This document shows, in pieces, positions 56,709-64,000 of a stretch of DNA of 64,000 nt. The DNA lies in NCBI RefSeq assembly GCF_037646705.1, contig NZ_JBBHER010000008.1:62001-126000 (forward strand), written 5' to 3'. Positions within the stretch are counted from its first letter, which is position 1. Every line of letters starts with the position of its first letter. The translations under genes and the position numbers were made by a program. The notes below the pieces were generated by a model. That model saw only the letters and a list, made by a program, of their open reading frames with translations, searched no databases and was not told where the DNA came from. This DNA is from Pikeienuella litoralis (GTDB lineage: Bacteria; Pseudomonadota; Alphaproteobacteria; Rhodobacterales; Rhodobacteraceae).

Positions 56709-58373
56709 TCAGCCCTCCCCCCGGTCGCGCCGGCGCCGGCCCAGCGCGATCCGCAATCCCGCATGAAGCCCCACGCCGCCCAGCGTCAGCGCGAGCAGCC
56801 AGAGGCCGATCCGGTCGGTCAGGGCGAACCTGTCGCGCCCCGGCAAATAGAATCCGGCCAGATTGGCGAGCCGGCCATCCCGCGCGTGGCAGGCGCCGCA
56901 TTCCAGCGCCTCGGACGCGGGGGCGACCATATGGGTCGTCGGCCACCACATCTCGGTCTCGACAAAGCCGAACTCGCCGGAATAGGGCACGCCGCTGCCC
57001 TCCATCCCCGCCTTCAGCGCCTTGTCCCAGTCGTAATTGCTCCAGAACGCGGTGTCGCCCTCAGGGCCGTAGACATTGCTCTGGATCAGGTTCTCGTTGA
57101 CCTTGTCATAGGCCTGCTTGCCCAGCATCCGCTTGAAGGGAAAGATCACCGACCCCGGCTGGTCCGGCCCGCCGCCGATCCGGTTGACGCCGACGAGCCC
57201 GCTCGGATCGATCTTTTCGCCCAGCAAGGTGTATTCGACGACGCCGTTCCAGAACGCATAGTCCGGCGTGACATCCTCGGCCCACCGGAAATCCCCCTTG
57301 ATGGTCAGATAGGCGATGCGCCCGTTCTCGTCTTCCTCGGCATAGGGCAAGCCGTCCTTCAGCTTGCCGGCCGTCGACCAGTCCCACCAGGTCTTGGTCG
57401 CGACGCCGCCCTTGGCGAATTCCGGAATGTGGCATGTCTGGCAAGCGACGCGGGCGACGTGATCGTTCAACTTGGCGCCCTTGAGCGACAGCGCCTCATG
57501 CGGCGTGGACGTATGACAGGAATCGCAGGCGAGAACACGGACGTTCCGCATTCCCGGCCGCTGCTCGGACGTATCGGTGAGCGTCCCGTGATAGCGCGAG
57601 CCCGGCCATTCATGGCGGTCGCCGACATGGCAATCGACGCAGACCATATCGCCCCCGTCCGGCGACATGTGGACATCGACATGCGGGCTCGGATCGAGCA
57701 GGGCCGACGACAGGTCGCCATGTTTCACATTGTCGCCGCCGCCGCCGTAGAAGTGACAGTTGCCGCAATTTTCGCGTGTAGGCCGGCCGACATTGACCGC
57801 GACCTTGGCCAGATCGGGAGGAAGATGCGTCAGTTTCCCGTCCGCCTGCTCGACGATCAGCGCGTCCGCGTAGGGGACCATCCGGCTGGCCTGCGTGCGC
57901 GGCGCATAGAGCGGGTGGCCCGCCTCGGTCGGCCATTTGACATAGTCGCCGGTCGTGTCGTGACAGACCAGACAGTCGATCCTGGTCTCGTCGGTGAAAT
58001 CGAAGCTGGCGGTCCGCTCCCAGCCGTAACCGATATGACAGGACGTGCAGCGCGGCTCGTTCGTCGCCAGATTTCCGCAAAATGCGTTGAGCACATTTTT
58101 CTTGCCGAGGGTCTGCCCTGTCGTCGGGTTCACCGTCTCCCATGTCCAGTGAATGGAGCGCGTGATCTGCTTGCCCGCCTCGGTATGGCAACCGAGACAG
58201 GCTCTGGTCACGTCCGATCCGGTCTTGAACGGCCCCTTCAAACTGTCGAACCTGGCGTGATCGGCCGTGATCTCTGGGATGGCCGCGCCGGCGGCGGGCG
58301 ATGATGGGCTCTGGGCGAGCGCCGCCCCGGAAAGCCCGAGGACCAACACCGCGCTCAATAGCTGCCGCAACAT
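56709..58373 (-). CDS. Octaheme c-type cytochrome, tetrathionate reductase (OTR) family
   Basis: A 554-residue exported protein (signal peptide to about residue 20, ALA-QS) with eight CxxCH haem sites: 59-63, 109-113, 134-138, 203-207, 245-249, 283-287, 311-315 and 492-496. A C-terminal helix at about 521-543 anchors it in the membrane. The spacing and the region from 320 to 480 match the octaheme tetrathionate reductase family, whose Shewanella member reduces tetrathionate, nitrite and hydroxylamine in vitro. The membrane anchor and following cytochrome b indicate quinone-linked electron transfer. The physiological substrate is unproven. Confidence 0.9.
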   Translation of the reverse strand: MLRQLLSAVLVLGLSGAALAQSPSSPAAGAAIPEITADHARFDSLKGPFKTGSDVTRACLGCHTEAGKQITRSIHWTWETVNPTTGQTLGKKNVLNAFCGNLATNEPRCTSCHIGYGWERTASFDFTDETRIDCLVCHDTTGDYVKWPTEAGHPLYAPRTQASRMVPYADALIVEQADGKLTHLPPDLAKVAVNVGRPTRENCGNCHFYGGGGDNVKHGDLSSALLDPSPHVDVHMSPDGGDMVCVDCHVGDRHEWPGSRYHGTLTDTSEQRPGMRNVRVLACDSCHTSTPHEALSLKGAKLNDHVARVACQTCHIPEFAKGGVATKTWWDWSTAGKLKDGLPYAEEDENGRIAYLTIKGDFRWAEDVTPDYAFWNGVVEYTLLGEKIDPSGLVGVNRIGGGPDQPGSVIFPFKRMLGKQAYDKVNENLIQSNVYGPEGDTAFWSNYDWDKALKAGMEGSGVPYSGEFGFVETEMWWPTTHMVAPASEALECGACHARDGRLANLAGFYLPGRDRFALTDRIGLWLLALTLGGVGLHAGLRIALGRRRRDRGEG

Positions 58374-58663
58374 GTCGATCCCTCCCGTGGTCGGCGCCGG
58401 ATGGTCGCGTGGTCAAACCGCTGAATACGCGTGATCGTGTTGCGCGGGGCCTCGAATGGCAAGGTTTGTCTGTTTTTCCGGCCTCGGCGAAAGCCTGGAG
58501 TTGGTGGCGGCCCTGGCCCTGAACGCACGCCCGGCGAGCGAAATCGGGAGCGGACGGGAAATCGTCCGCTTCCTCCTGACGCAGGCGGCCGCGCCATTGT
58601 TGCACGTTGCAGTTCCAGGCGATGGCGGGAATGCTTGGTCGACCACGAGCAAGGAGCGAGCGG

Positions 58664-59650
58664 ATGATCAGGCGATGGATTGTCTTGGGAGTTTTGCCGT
58701 CGCTGCTCTGCATGGGAAATCTGGCGAAAGCGGACGCGCTGACGGTTGAATCGGTCGAGATCACCGAATGGAAATCGGTCTACGGCATGGTCGAGACCCG
58801 CGACCGCGTGCCGGCCCGCGCCCGCATCGGCGGCATTCTCGACAGCCTGGACGTGAGCGCGGGCGACCGGGTCGAGGCCGGCCAGCAGATCGCGTTGGTG
58901 GAGGATGACAAGTTCGCGTTCCAGGCCGCCTCTCTCGACGCGCAGCTTGACGCGCTGCGCGCCCGGCTCGCCATCGCGGAGACCGATCTCGCGCGCGGCC
59001 AGACCTTGCTGGAGCGCGGGGTGGTCACCGCCCAGCGGATGGATCAGTTGCGCACCGAGGTCGATGTGCTCCGCGGCCAGATCCGCAGCCTCGACGCGGA
59101 ACGGCTGGTCATCGCGCAGCGGGTCAGCGAAGGCGCGGTGCTCTCGCCGCTGACCGGCGTCGTCCTGTCGGCGCCGCTGGCGCGCGGATCGGTGGTGACC
59201 CCCGGCGAAGCGGTGGCGGAGATCGGCGGCGGCGGCGTGTTTCTGCGCCTCGCCCTGCCCGAACGCCACGCCGAGGCGCTGTCCGAGGGCGACGAGATCG
59301 TGATCGGAGGCGATGGCGACGGCCGGCGCGTCGGCCGGCTGGTCAAGCTCTACCCGCAGATCGAGGAGGGCCGGGTGCTGGCCGATGTCGAGGTTGCGGG
59401 GCTCGACGCGCGCTTTGTCGGCCGGCGCGTGCAGGTGCGGCTGCCGATCGGCGCGCGGCGGGCGATCCTTGCGCCCGCCAACGCGCTCTCGACCCGAAAC
59501 GGGTTGGACTATATCGACGTCGAAGGGCCGGACGGCGTGGTGGCGCGCGTCGTCGTGCCGGGCGACACCGTTGAACACGGCGGCGCGACGTGGCGCGAAA
59601 TCCTGACCGGGCTGAGCGCCGGCGACCGCGTGGTGACCCCGGATGAGTGA
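58664..59650 (+). CDS. RND efflux periplasmic adaptor subunit
   Basis: A 328-residue membrane fusion protein from the ATG at 58664, which has AAGGAG nine bases upstream. After a signal peptide (to about residue 26, NLAKA-DA) it has a lipoyl half-motif GGILDSLDVSAGDRVEAGQQ, a short coiled coil (about 90-140, with DLARGQTLLERGVVTAQRMD), the second lipoyl half and a beta-barrel. Its last eight bases overlap the pump gene. There is no outer-membrane TolC gene in view. The substrate cannot be predicted. Confidence 0.9.
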   Translation: MIRRWIVLGVLPSLLCMGNLAKADALTVESVEITEWKSVYGMVETRDRVPARARIGGILDSLDVSAGDRVEAGQQIALVEDDKFAFQAASLDAQLDALRARLAIAETDLARGQTLLERGVVTAQRMDQLRTEVDVLRGQIRSLDAERLVIAQRVSEGAVLSPLTGVVLSAPLARGSVVTPGEAVAEIGGGGVFLRLALPERHAEALSEGDEIVIGGDGDGRRVGRLVKLYPQIEEGRVLADVEVAGLDARFVGRRVQVRLPIGARRAILAPANALSTRNGLDYIDVEGPDGVVARVVVPGDTVEHGGATWREILTGLSAGDRVVTPDE

Positions 59651-62600
59651 CGGAGCGGACGGGCTGGGCGTAGCCGGCAGGCTGACCCGCGCCTTCATCG
59701 CCTCATCGCTGACGCCGCTTCTCCTGATCGCCTCGCTCGCCGTAGGGCTGATCGCGCTGGTCAACCTTCCGCGCGAGGAGGAGCCGCAGATCTCCGTGCC
59801 GATGGTCGACATTCATGTGCGGGCCGATGGGCTGGCGGCCGAGGACGCGCTGAAACTGGTGACCGAGCCGCTGGAGACCATCGTCAAGGGGATCGGTCAG
59901 GTTGAACATGTCTACTCCGACACCCGCGACGACCGCGTGATGGTCACCGCCCGGTTCGAGGTGGGCGTCTCTTCCGACATCGCGGTCCTGCGGGTCCGGG
60001 ACAAGATCCTCGCCAATCTCGACCGGATTCCCGTAGGCGTCCCCGAGCCGCTGGTCGTCGGCCGGGGCATCGACGACGTGGCGATCGTCGCGCTCACCTT
60101 CGCGCCGACGCCGGGCGAGGAGGATATCGGCGCCGACACGCTGACCAGCATCGCCCGCGAGGTCGAGGTCGAGCTGGCCCGGATCGACGATGTCGGGCTG
60201 ACCTATCTGGTCGGCGAAACCGATCAGGTCCTGCGCATCGCGCCCGACCCCGAGCGTCTCGCGCTTTACGGCGTCACCCTGCAGCAACTGGCCGCCAAGG
60301 TCGAAGGCGCCAACCGGGCCGCGCCGGCGGGAGATCTCCGCGACGCGGGCGAGCAGATCGGCCTCGTGATCGGGCGGACCCTCTCCACGCCCGGCGAGAT
60401 CGGCGATCTGGAAGTGACCGCGCGCGACGGGCGCGCCGTCTATGTGCGCGACGTGGCCGATGTGGCTTTCGTCTCGGACATGAACGAGGAGCATGTCGCC
60501 ACGCTGACCCGCGACGCCGCCGGAGCGATCACGCGCAGACCGGCGGTCACGCTGGCTCTGGCCAAGCGCGCCGGCGCCAACGCGGTGACCGTGGCCGACG
60601 AAATCCTGCGCCGGGTCGAGGCGATGCAGGGCGACCTGATCCCCGACAGCGTAAGCGTCGAGATCACCCGCGATTACGGCGAGACCGCCAACGAGAAGGC
60701 CAACGAGCTGCTTTTCCATCTGGCGCTCGCCACGCTCTCCATCGTCTTGCTGATCCTGCTGGCGATCGGCTGGCGCGAGGCGGCCGTCATGGCCGTGGTC
60801 ATCCCGGTCACGATCCTGCTCACGTTGTTCGCCGCCTGGATCATGGGCTACACGCTGAACCGGGTCTCCCTGTTCGCGCTGATCTTCTCCATCGGCATCC
60901 TCGTCGACGACGCCATCGTGATGATCGAGAACATCGCCCGCCATTGGGGCCTGAAGCCCGCCGACAAGAGCGCGCGGCGGGCGGCCGTCGAAGCGGTGGC
61001 CGAGGTCGGCAACCCCACCATCGTCGCCACGCTGACCGTGGTTGCGGCGTTGCTGCCGATGCTGTTCGTCTCGGGCATGATGGGCCCCTACATGAGCCCC
61101 ATTCCCGCCAACGCGTCGGCGGCGATGATCTTCTCCTTCTTCGTCGCGGTGATGATCACGCCCTGGATGATGATGAAATTCGCCAGCCCCGCCACCATCG
61201 CCCATGCGGGAGCGGGCGCCGCCCATCCCGGCGGCGGGCTGGGGCGGATCTACGCCGCCGTCGCGCGGCCCCTCCTCAAGAGCAAATGGCGCGCATGGCT
61301 GTTTCTGCTGATCGTGGCCGCGCTCTCCTTCGGTTCTCTGGCCGCGTTCTATACGCGCGACGTGACGGTGAAATTGCTGCCGTTCGACAACAAGTCCGAG
61401 CTGTCGGTGATGATCGACCTGCCCGAAGGCGCTGCCGTCGAGGATACGGACGCCGCCGCGCAGGCCGCCGCGCGCATCGCGCTGACCATGCCGGAGGTCC
61501 TCTCGGCCCAGACCCATGCGGGCGCGCCGGCGGCCTTCGATTTCAACGGGCTGGTGCGGCATTACTACATCCGGTTCAGCCCCGAACAGGGGCAGGTGCA
61601 GCTGAACCTCAAGGCCAGGGACCAACGGGACCGCACGAGCCACGCCATCGCGCTCGATCTGCGTGAGCGGCTGGCGGGCGGCCTCGACCTGCCGGAAGGC
61701 GCGGTCTTCAAGGTGGTCGAGCCGCCCCCCGGCCCCCCGGTTCTGGCGACGCTTCTCGCCGAGATCTACGGCCCGGACGGCGCCACCCGCCGCGCGGTCG
61801 CCGACAAGGTGCGCGAGGCGTTTCACGACACGCCGTTCATTGTCGACGTGGACGACAATTACGGCGCGCGGCCGCGGCGTCTCCGCGCCCATCTCAACGC
61901 CAGCGACATGAATTTCTTCAAGGTGCAGGAGGGCGACGCGCTTCAGACGCTGCGCTTGCTCAATTCCACCACCACCATCGGCTATTCGCATCGCCGCGAA
62001 GGGCGCCAACCGATTCCGATCGTCATGGCCCGCCCCCGGGGCGAACGCGTGATGGGCGAGGCGGCGCTCTCCACGCCGATCCCGGTCAACGCCCTTCCCG
62101 GGGCGCGCGGGGTGGTCGAACTCGGCGACGTAGTGCGGATCAGCGAGGAGCGCGCCTCTTACCCGATCTTCCGGCGCAACGGTCATTCCATCGTCATGGT
62201 GATGGGCGAGCTGGCCGGCGCATACGAGGCCCCGCTCTACGGCATGCTGTCGGTCGCCGACCGGCTGGAGGCGATGGATTGGGGCGATACGCCGAGACCC
62301 GAAATTCGCCTGAACGGCCAGCCCGCCGACACCAGCGCGCCGGTTCTGCTCTGGGACGGCGAATGGGAGATCACATGGGTGACGTTCCGCGACATGGGCG
62401 CGGCCTTCGCTGTCGCGCTCCTCGGGATCTATATCCTCGTCGTCGCGCAGTTCGGGTCGTTCCGCCTGCCGCTTGTCGTCCTCACGCCGGTGCCGCTGAC
62501 CTTTCTCGGCATCGTGTTCGGGCACTGGCTGTTCAACGCGCCGTTCTCGGCCCCGTCGATGATCGGCTTCATCGCCCTCGCCGGGATCATCGTGCGGAAT

Positions 62601-62855
62601 TCGATCCTGCTGGTGGATTTCATCCGCCACGCCGCCCCCGAAAGCGGCGTCACCGTCGATACCCTGATCGAAGCGGGCGCCACCCGGTTCAAGCCGATCC
62701 TCCTGACCGCCATCGCCGCCATGATCGGCGCGGCGGTGATCTTGGCCGACCCGATCTTTCAGGGCCTCGCGCTCTCGCTGCTGTTCGGGTTGCTGACCTC
62801 CACGGCGTTGACGGTGCTGGTGATCCCGGCGATCTACCGCGTCCTCAAGACATGA
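59643..62855 (+). CDS. RND family efflux pump inner-membrane protein
   Basis: A 1070-residue AcrB-type pump with 12 helices and two large periplasmic loops. The proton-relay Asp pair is in FSIGILVDDAIVMIENIA (about 415-432). The N-terminus RLTRAFIASSLTPLLLIASL is normal for the HAE-1/AcrB-like group. The closing helices (FIALAGIIVRNSILLVDFI) are complete. It forms a two-gene operon with the adaptor and is followed by a clear terminator hairpin. Confidence 0.94.
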   Translation: MSDGADGLGVAGRLTRAFIASSLTPLLLIASLAVGLIALVNLPREEEPQISVPMVDIHVRADGLAAEDALKLVTEPLETIVKGIGQVEHVYSDTRDDRVMVTARFEVGVSSDIAVLRVRDKILANLDRIPVGVPEPLVVGRGIDDVAIVALTFAPTPGEEDIGADTLTSIAREVEVELARIDDVGLTYLVGETDQVLRIAPDPERLALYGVTLQQLAAKVEGANRAAPAGDLRDAGEQIGLVIGRTLSTPGEIGDLEVTARDGRAVYVRDVADVAFVSDMNEEHVATLTRDAAGAITRRPAVTLALAKRAGANAVTVADEILRRVEAMQGDLIPDSVSVEITRDYGETANEKANELLFHLALATLSIVLLILLAIGWREAAVMAVVIPVTILLTLFAAWIMGYTLNRVSLFALIFSIGILVDDAIVMIENIARHWGLKPADKSARRAAVEAVAEVGNPTIVATLTVVAALLPMLFVSGMMGPYMSPIPANASAAMIFSFFVAVMITPWMMMKFASPATIAHAGAGAAHPGGGLGRIYAAVARPLLKSKWRAWLFLLIVAALSFGSLAAFYTRDVTVKLLPFDNKSELSVMIDLPEGAAVEDTDAAAQAAARIALTMPEVLSAQTHAGAPAAFDFNGLVRHYYIRFSPEQGQVQLNLKARDQRDRTSHAIALDLRERLAGGLDLPEGAVFKVVEPPPGPPVLATLLAEIYGPDGATRRAVADKVREAFHDTPFIVDVDDNYGARPRRLRAHLNASDMNFFKVQEGDALQTLRLLNSTTTIGYSHRREGRQPIPIVMARPRGERVMGEAALSTPIPVNALPGARGVVELGDVVRISEERASYPIFRRNGHSIVMVMGELAGAYEAPLYGMLSVADRLEAMDWGDTPRPEIRLNGQPADTSAPVLLWDGEWEITWVTFRDMGAAFAVALLGIYILVVAQFGSFRLPLVVLTPVPLTFLGIVFGHWLFNAPFSAPSMIGFIALAGIIVRNSILLVDFIRHAAPESGVTVDTLIEAGATRFKPILLTAIAAMIGAAVILADPIFQGLALSLLFGLLTSTALTVLVIPAIYRVLKT

Positions 62856-62893
62856 GCGGGCGGGCCGCCTCCGCGCGGGCCGCGACCCGACTT

Positions 62894-62929
62894 GAAGCGG
62901 CGCTCCATCCGCGCCCGGAGCGCCGCTTC
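62894..62929 (+). terminator. Terminator-like stem after the RND pump gene
   Basis: GAAGCGGCGCTCC (62894-62906) pairs perfectly over 13 bp with GGAGCGCCGCTTC (62917-62929), with a 10-base loop, 39 bases after the stop codon. A U run is lacking, but the stem is very stable. Confidence 0.7.
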
Positions 62930-63091
62930 CCGTCTCGACGATCGCATGCGATCACCCCCCGGCCGCCGGATGACGCCCCGGTTTCACCGCTTGCGCAGCG
63001 CTAGAACCCGCCGCGCGCGATCCGCGGGTCGTTGCGTCCGATCCCTCGGAACACCACACTTTGGAGGACGGGATTTAATGGAGTTTCATCG

Positions 63092-64000
63092 ATGGGATAC
63101 CTTCGGCCCGTAAGCGCCGCGATCGTGGTTCTGGCCGTCATCGCCTCGATCGGCTGGTATGTCTGGGAGCGAAACGTCGGAGGGCTCCCGGACGGCTTCG
63201 CCAGCGGCAATGGCCGGCTTGAGGCCGACCAGATCGACATCGCGACCAAGACGCCGGGTCGGATTGCCGAAATCCGTGTGAGCGAGGGCCAGCTCGTGCA
63301 GGCTGGCGACATTCTCGCGGTGATGGACACGCGCGAACTTGCGGCGCAGGTGGCGCGCGCCAGGGCCGACGCGGCCCGCGCCGCCAGCCAGGTCGAGGAG
63401 GTTCGCGCCCTGATCGAACAGCGCCGGGCCGAAAGGGCGCTCGCCGAAGAGGAATTCGCCCGTGCGCGCACATTGGTCGAGCGAGGCGTGAATTCGCAGG
63501 CGCTCGCGAATGAGAAGGAAACCCGCCTCGCCACGGCCGAGGCCGCTCTGAACGCGGCGATCGCCCAGTTGAACACCGCCGAGCGCAGCGTGGAGGCCGC
63601 CGCCGCGCTTGTCGCTCAATTCGAGGCGCAGGTCGCCGACGCCACCCTGACCGCGCCGGTGTTCGGCCGCATCCTCTATCGTCTGGCCCAGCCGGGCGAG
63701 GTTCTGGGCGCCGGCGGCAAGGTCGTCACCCTGCTGGACCTGTCCCAGGTTTACATGGAGGCGTTCCTGCCGGCCGATCAGGCGATGCGCACGGGCATCG
63801 GCGCGGAAGCGCGGATCCGGCTCGACAGCATTCCCTACGCGATTCCCGCCTATGTGAGTTTCGTCTCGCCCGAGGCGCAGTTCACCCCCAAGCAGGTGGA
63901 GACCGCCAGCGAGCGTGAAAAGCTGATGTTCCGCGTCAAGGTTCGCCTGCCCGAGGAACTGGTGAAGGCCTATATCGAACAGGTGAAGACCGGTTTGCGG
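63092..64000 (+). CDS. HlyD family secretion/efflux adaptor protein (3' end outside window)
   Basis: The first 303 codons are present; the gene continues past the right edge. The N-terminus has one membrane anchor (VSAAIVVLAVIASIGWYVW, about 7-25), then a biotinyl-lipoyl motif (TKTPGRIAEIRVSEGQLVQA), a long coiled coil at about 80-175 rich in Ala/Glu/Arg, and the second lipoyl half ATLTAPVFGRILYRLAQPGE. This is the YbhG/EmrA-like type that normally serves an ABC exporter, so ABC genes are expected just beyond the window. It follows the RND terminator and has its own promoter region. Confidence 0.9.
   Translation, partial: MGYLRPVSAAIVVLAVIASIGWYVWERNVGGLPDGFASGNGRLEADQIDIATKTPGRIAEIRVSEGQLVQAGDILAVMDTRELAAQVARARADAARAASQVEEVRALIEQRRAERALAEEEFARARTLVERGVNSQALANEKETRLATAEAALNAAIAQLNTAERSVEAAAALVAQFEAQVADATLTAPVFGRILYRLAQPGEVLGAGGKVVTLLDLSQVYMEAFLPADQAMRTGIGAEARIRLDSIPYAIPAYVSFVSPEAQFTPKQVETASEREKLMFRVKVRLPEELVKAYIEQVKTGLR

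Noticed and set aside
56370..58304. A 644-codon frame antisense to the octaheme cytochrome and cytochrome b
   Set aside because: The sense strand has eight ordered CxxCH motifs; the antisense frame is a shadow.
59703..62630. A 975-codon open frame antisense to the RND pump gene
   Set aside because: It mirrors the pump codons in a GC-rich gene and has a low-complexity Arg/Gly/Asp-rich sequence without a domain. The sense frame has complete AcrB-type motifs.
1..64000. CRISPR array or tandem repeat array
   Set aside because: No regularly spaced direct repeats were seen on reading the window.

Overview
The window is a GC-rich chromosomal segment from an alphaproteobacterium, most likely a member of the Rhodobacterales (Rhodobacteraceae/Paracoccaceae type). 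Pointers are the CckA-ChpT-CtrA phosphotransferase ChpT, the rpmH-rnpA-yidD block, ornithine-lipid genes, a split B12-dependent methionine synthase module, and several TRAP transporters. Genes are tightly packed with many ATGA/GTGA overlaps. I see no CRISPR array, intact phage or complete insertion sequence. No species can be named from the sequence alone.

Layout. 1-7864: housekeeping genes (olsBA, a DUF3553 gene, chpT, gamma-carbonic anhydrase, gmk-yicC, a PAS protein, ppx-rlmE, metF). 8026-12659: a four-gene C1/B12 module (small 'virulence factor' protein, MTHFR-like protein, methyl-THF:cobalamin methyltransferase, RamA-type reactivase) that fits the split methionine synthase of Rhodobacteraceae. 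12696-19727: an aldo/keto reductase, the Anbu peptide operon (ATP-grasp, alpha-E, transglutaminase, Anbu protease), a Mug-like glycosylase and an amidase. 19801-25494: ttcA, yidD, rnpA, rpmH, TVP38, a disulfide reductase, a sensor kinase and tRNA-Arg(ACG).

25495-40122 looks like an accessory catabolic block placed just after tRNA-Arg. It carries relics of an ISL3-type transposase (25666-25936) and of an IS21 IstB helper (35642-35752). The left half runs rightward: a TAXI TRAP transporter, two CaiB/BaiF CoA-transferases, a thiolase-fold protein with its DUF35 partner, an SDR, a GntR/FCD regulator and an alpha/beta hydrolase. The right half runs leftward: DctPQM TRAP transporter genes and another SDR. 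Together they suggest uptake of an organic acid, CoA transfer, oxidation, and thiolytic or retro-aldol cleavage. The set resembles the bbsABCDEF part of benzylsuccinate degradation without the dehydrogenase and hydratase. The substrate is unknown.

40478-44105 holds a Cache-domain adenylate/guanylate cyclase and a fused aminoglycoside-phosphotransferase-like/P-loop kinase. 44295-58373 is a sulfur and respiration region: two metallo-beta-lactamase proteins, two YeeE/YedE half-transporters, DUF2892, a Crp/Fnr regulator with a Cys-x5-Cys pair, periplasmic DsrE, a ferritin-like protein, cytochrome bd (cydDC-cydABX), and an octaheme tetrathionate-reductase-type cytochrome with a membrane cytochrome b. 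A near-identical palindrome, GGTGAC-N3-GTCAC, lies upstream of both the DUF2892/YeeE operon and cydAB, which suggests one regulon linking sulfide/persulfide handling with a sulfide-tolerant oxidase. 58664-64000 carries an RND efflux pair and the start of an HlyD-family gene that runs off the window.
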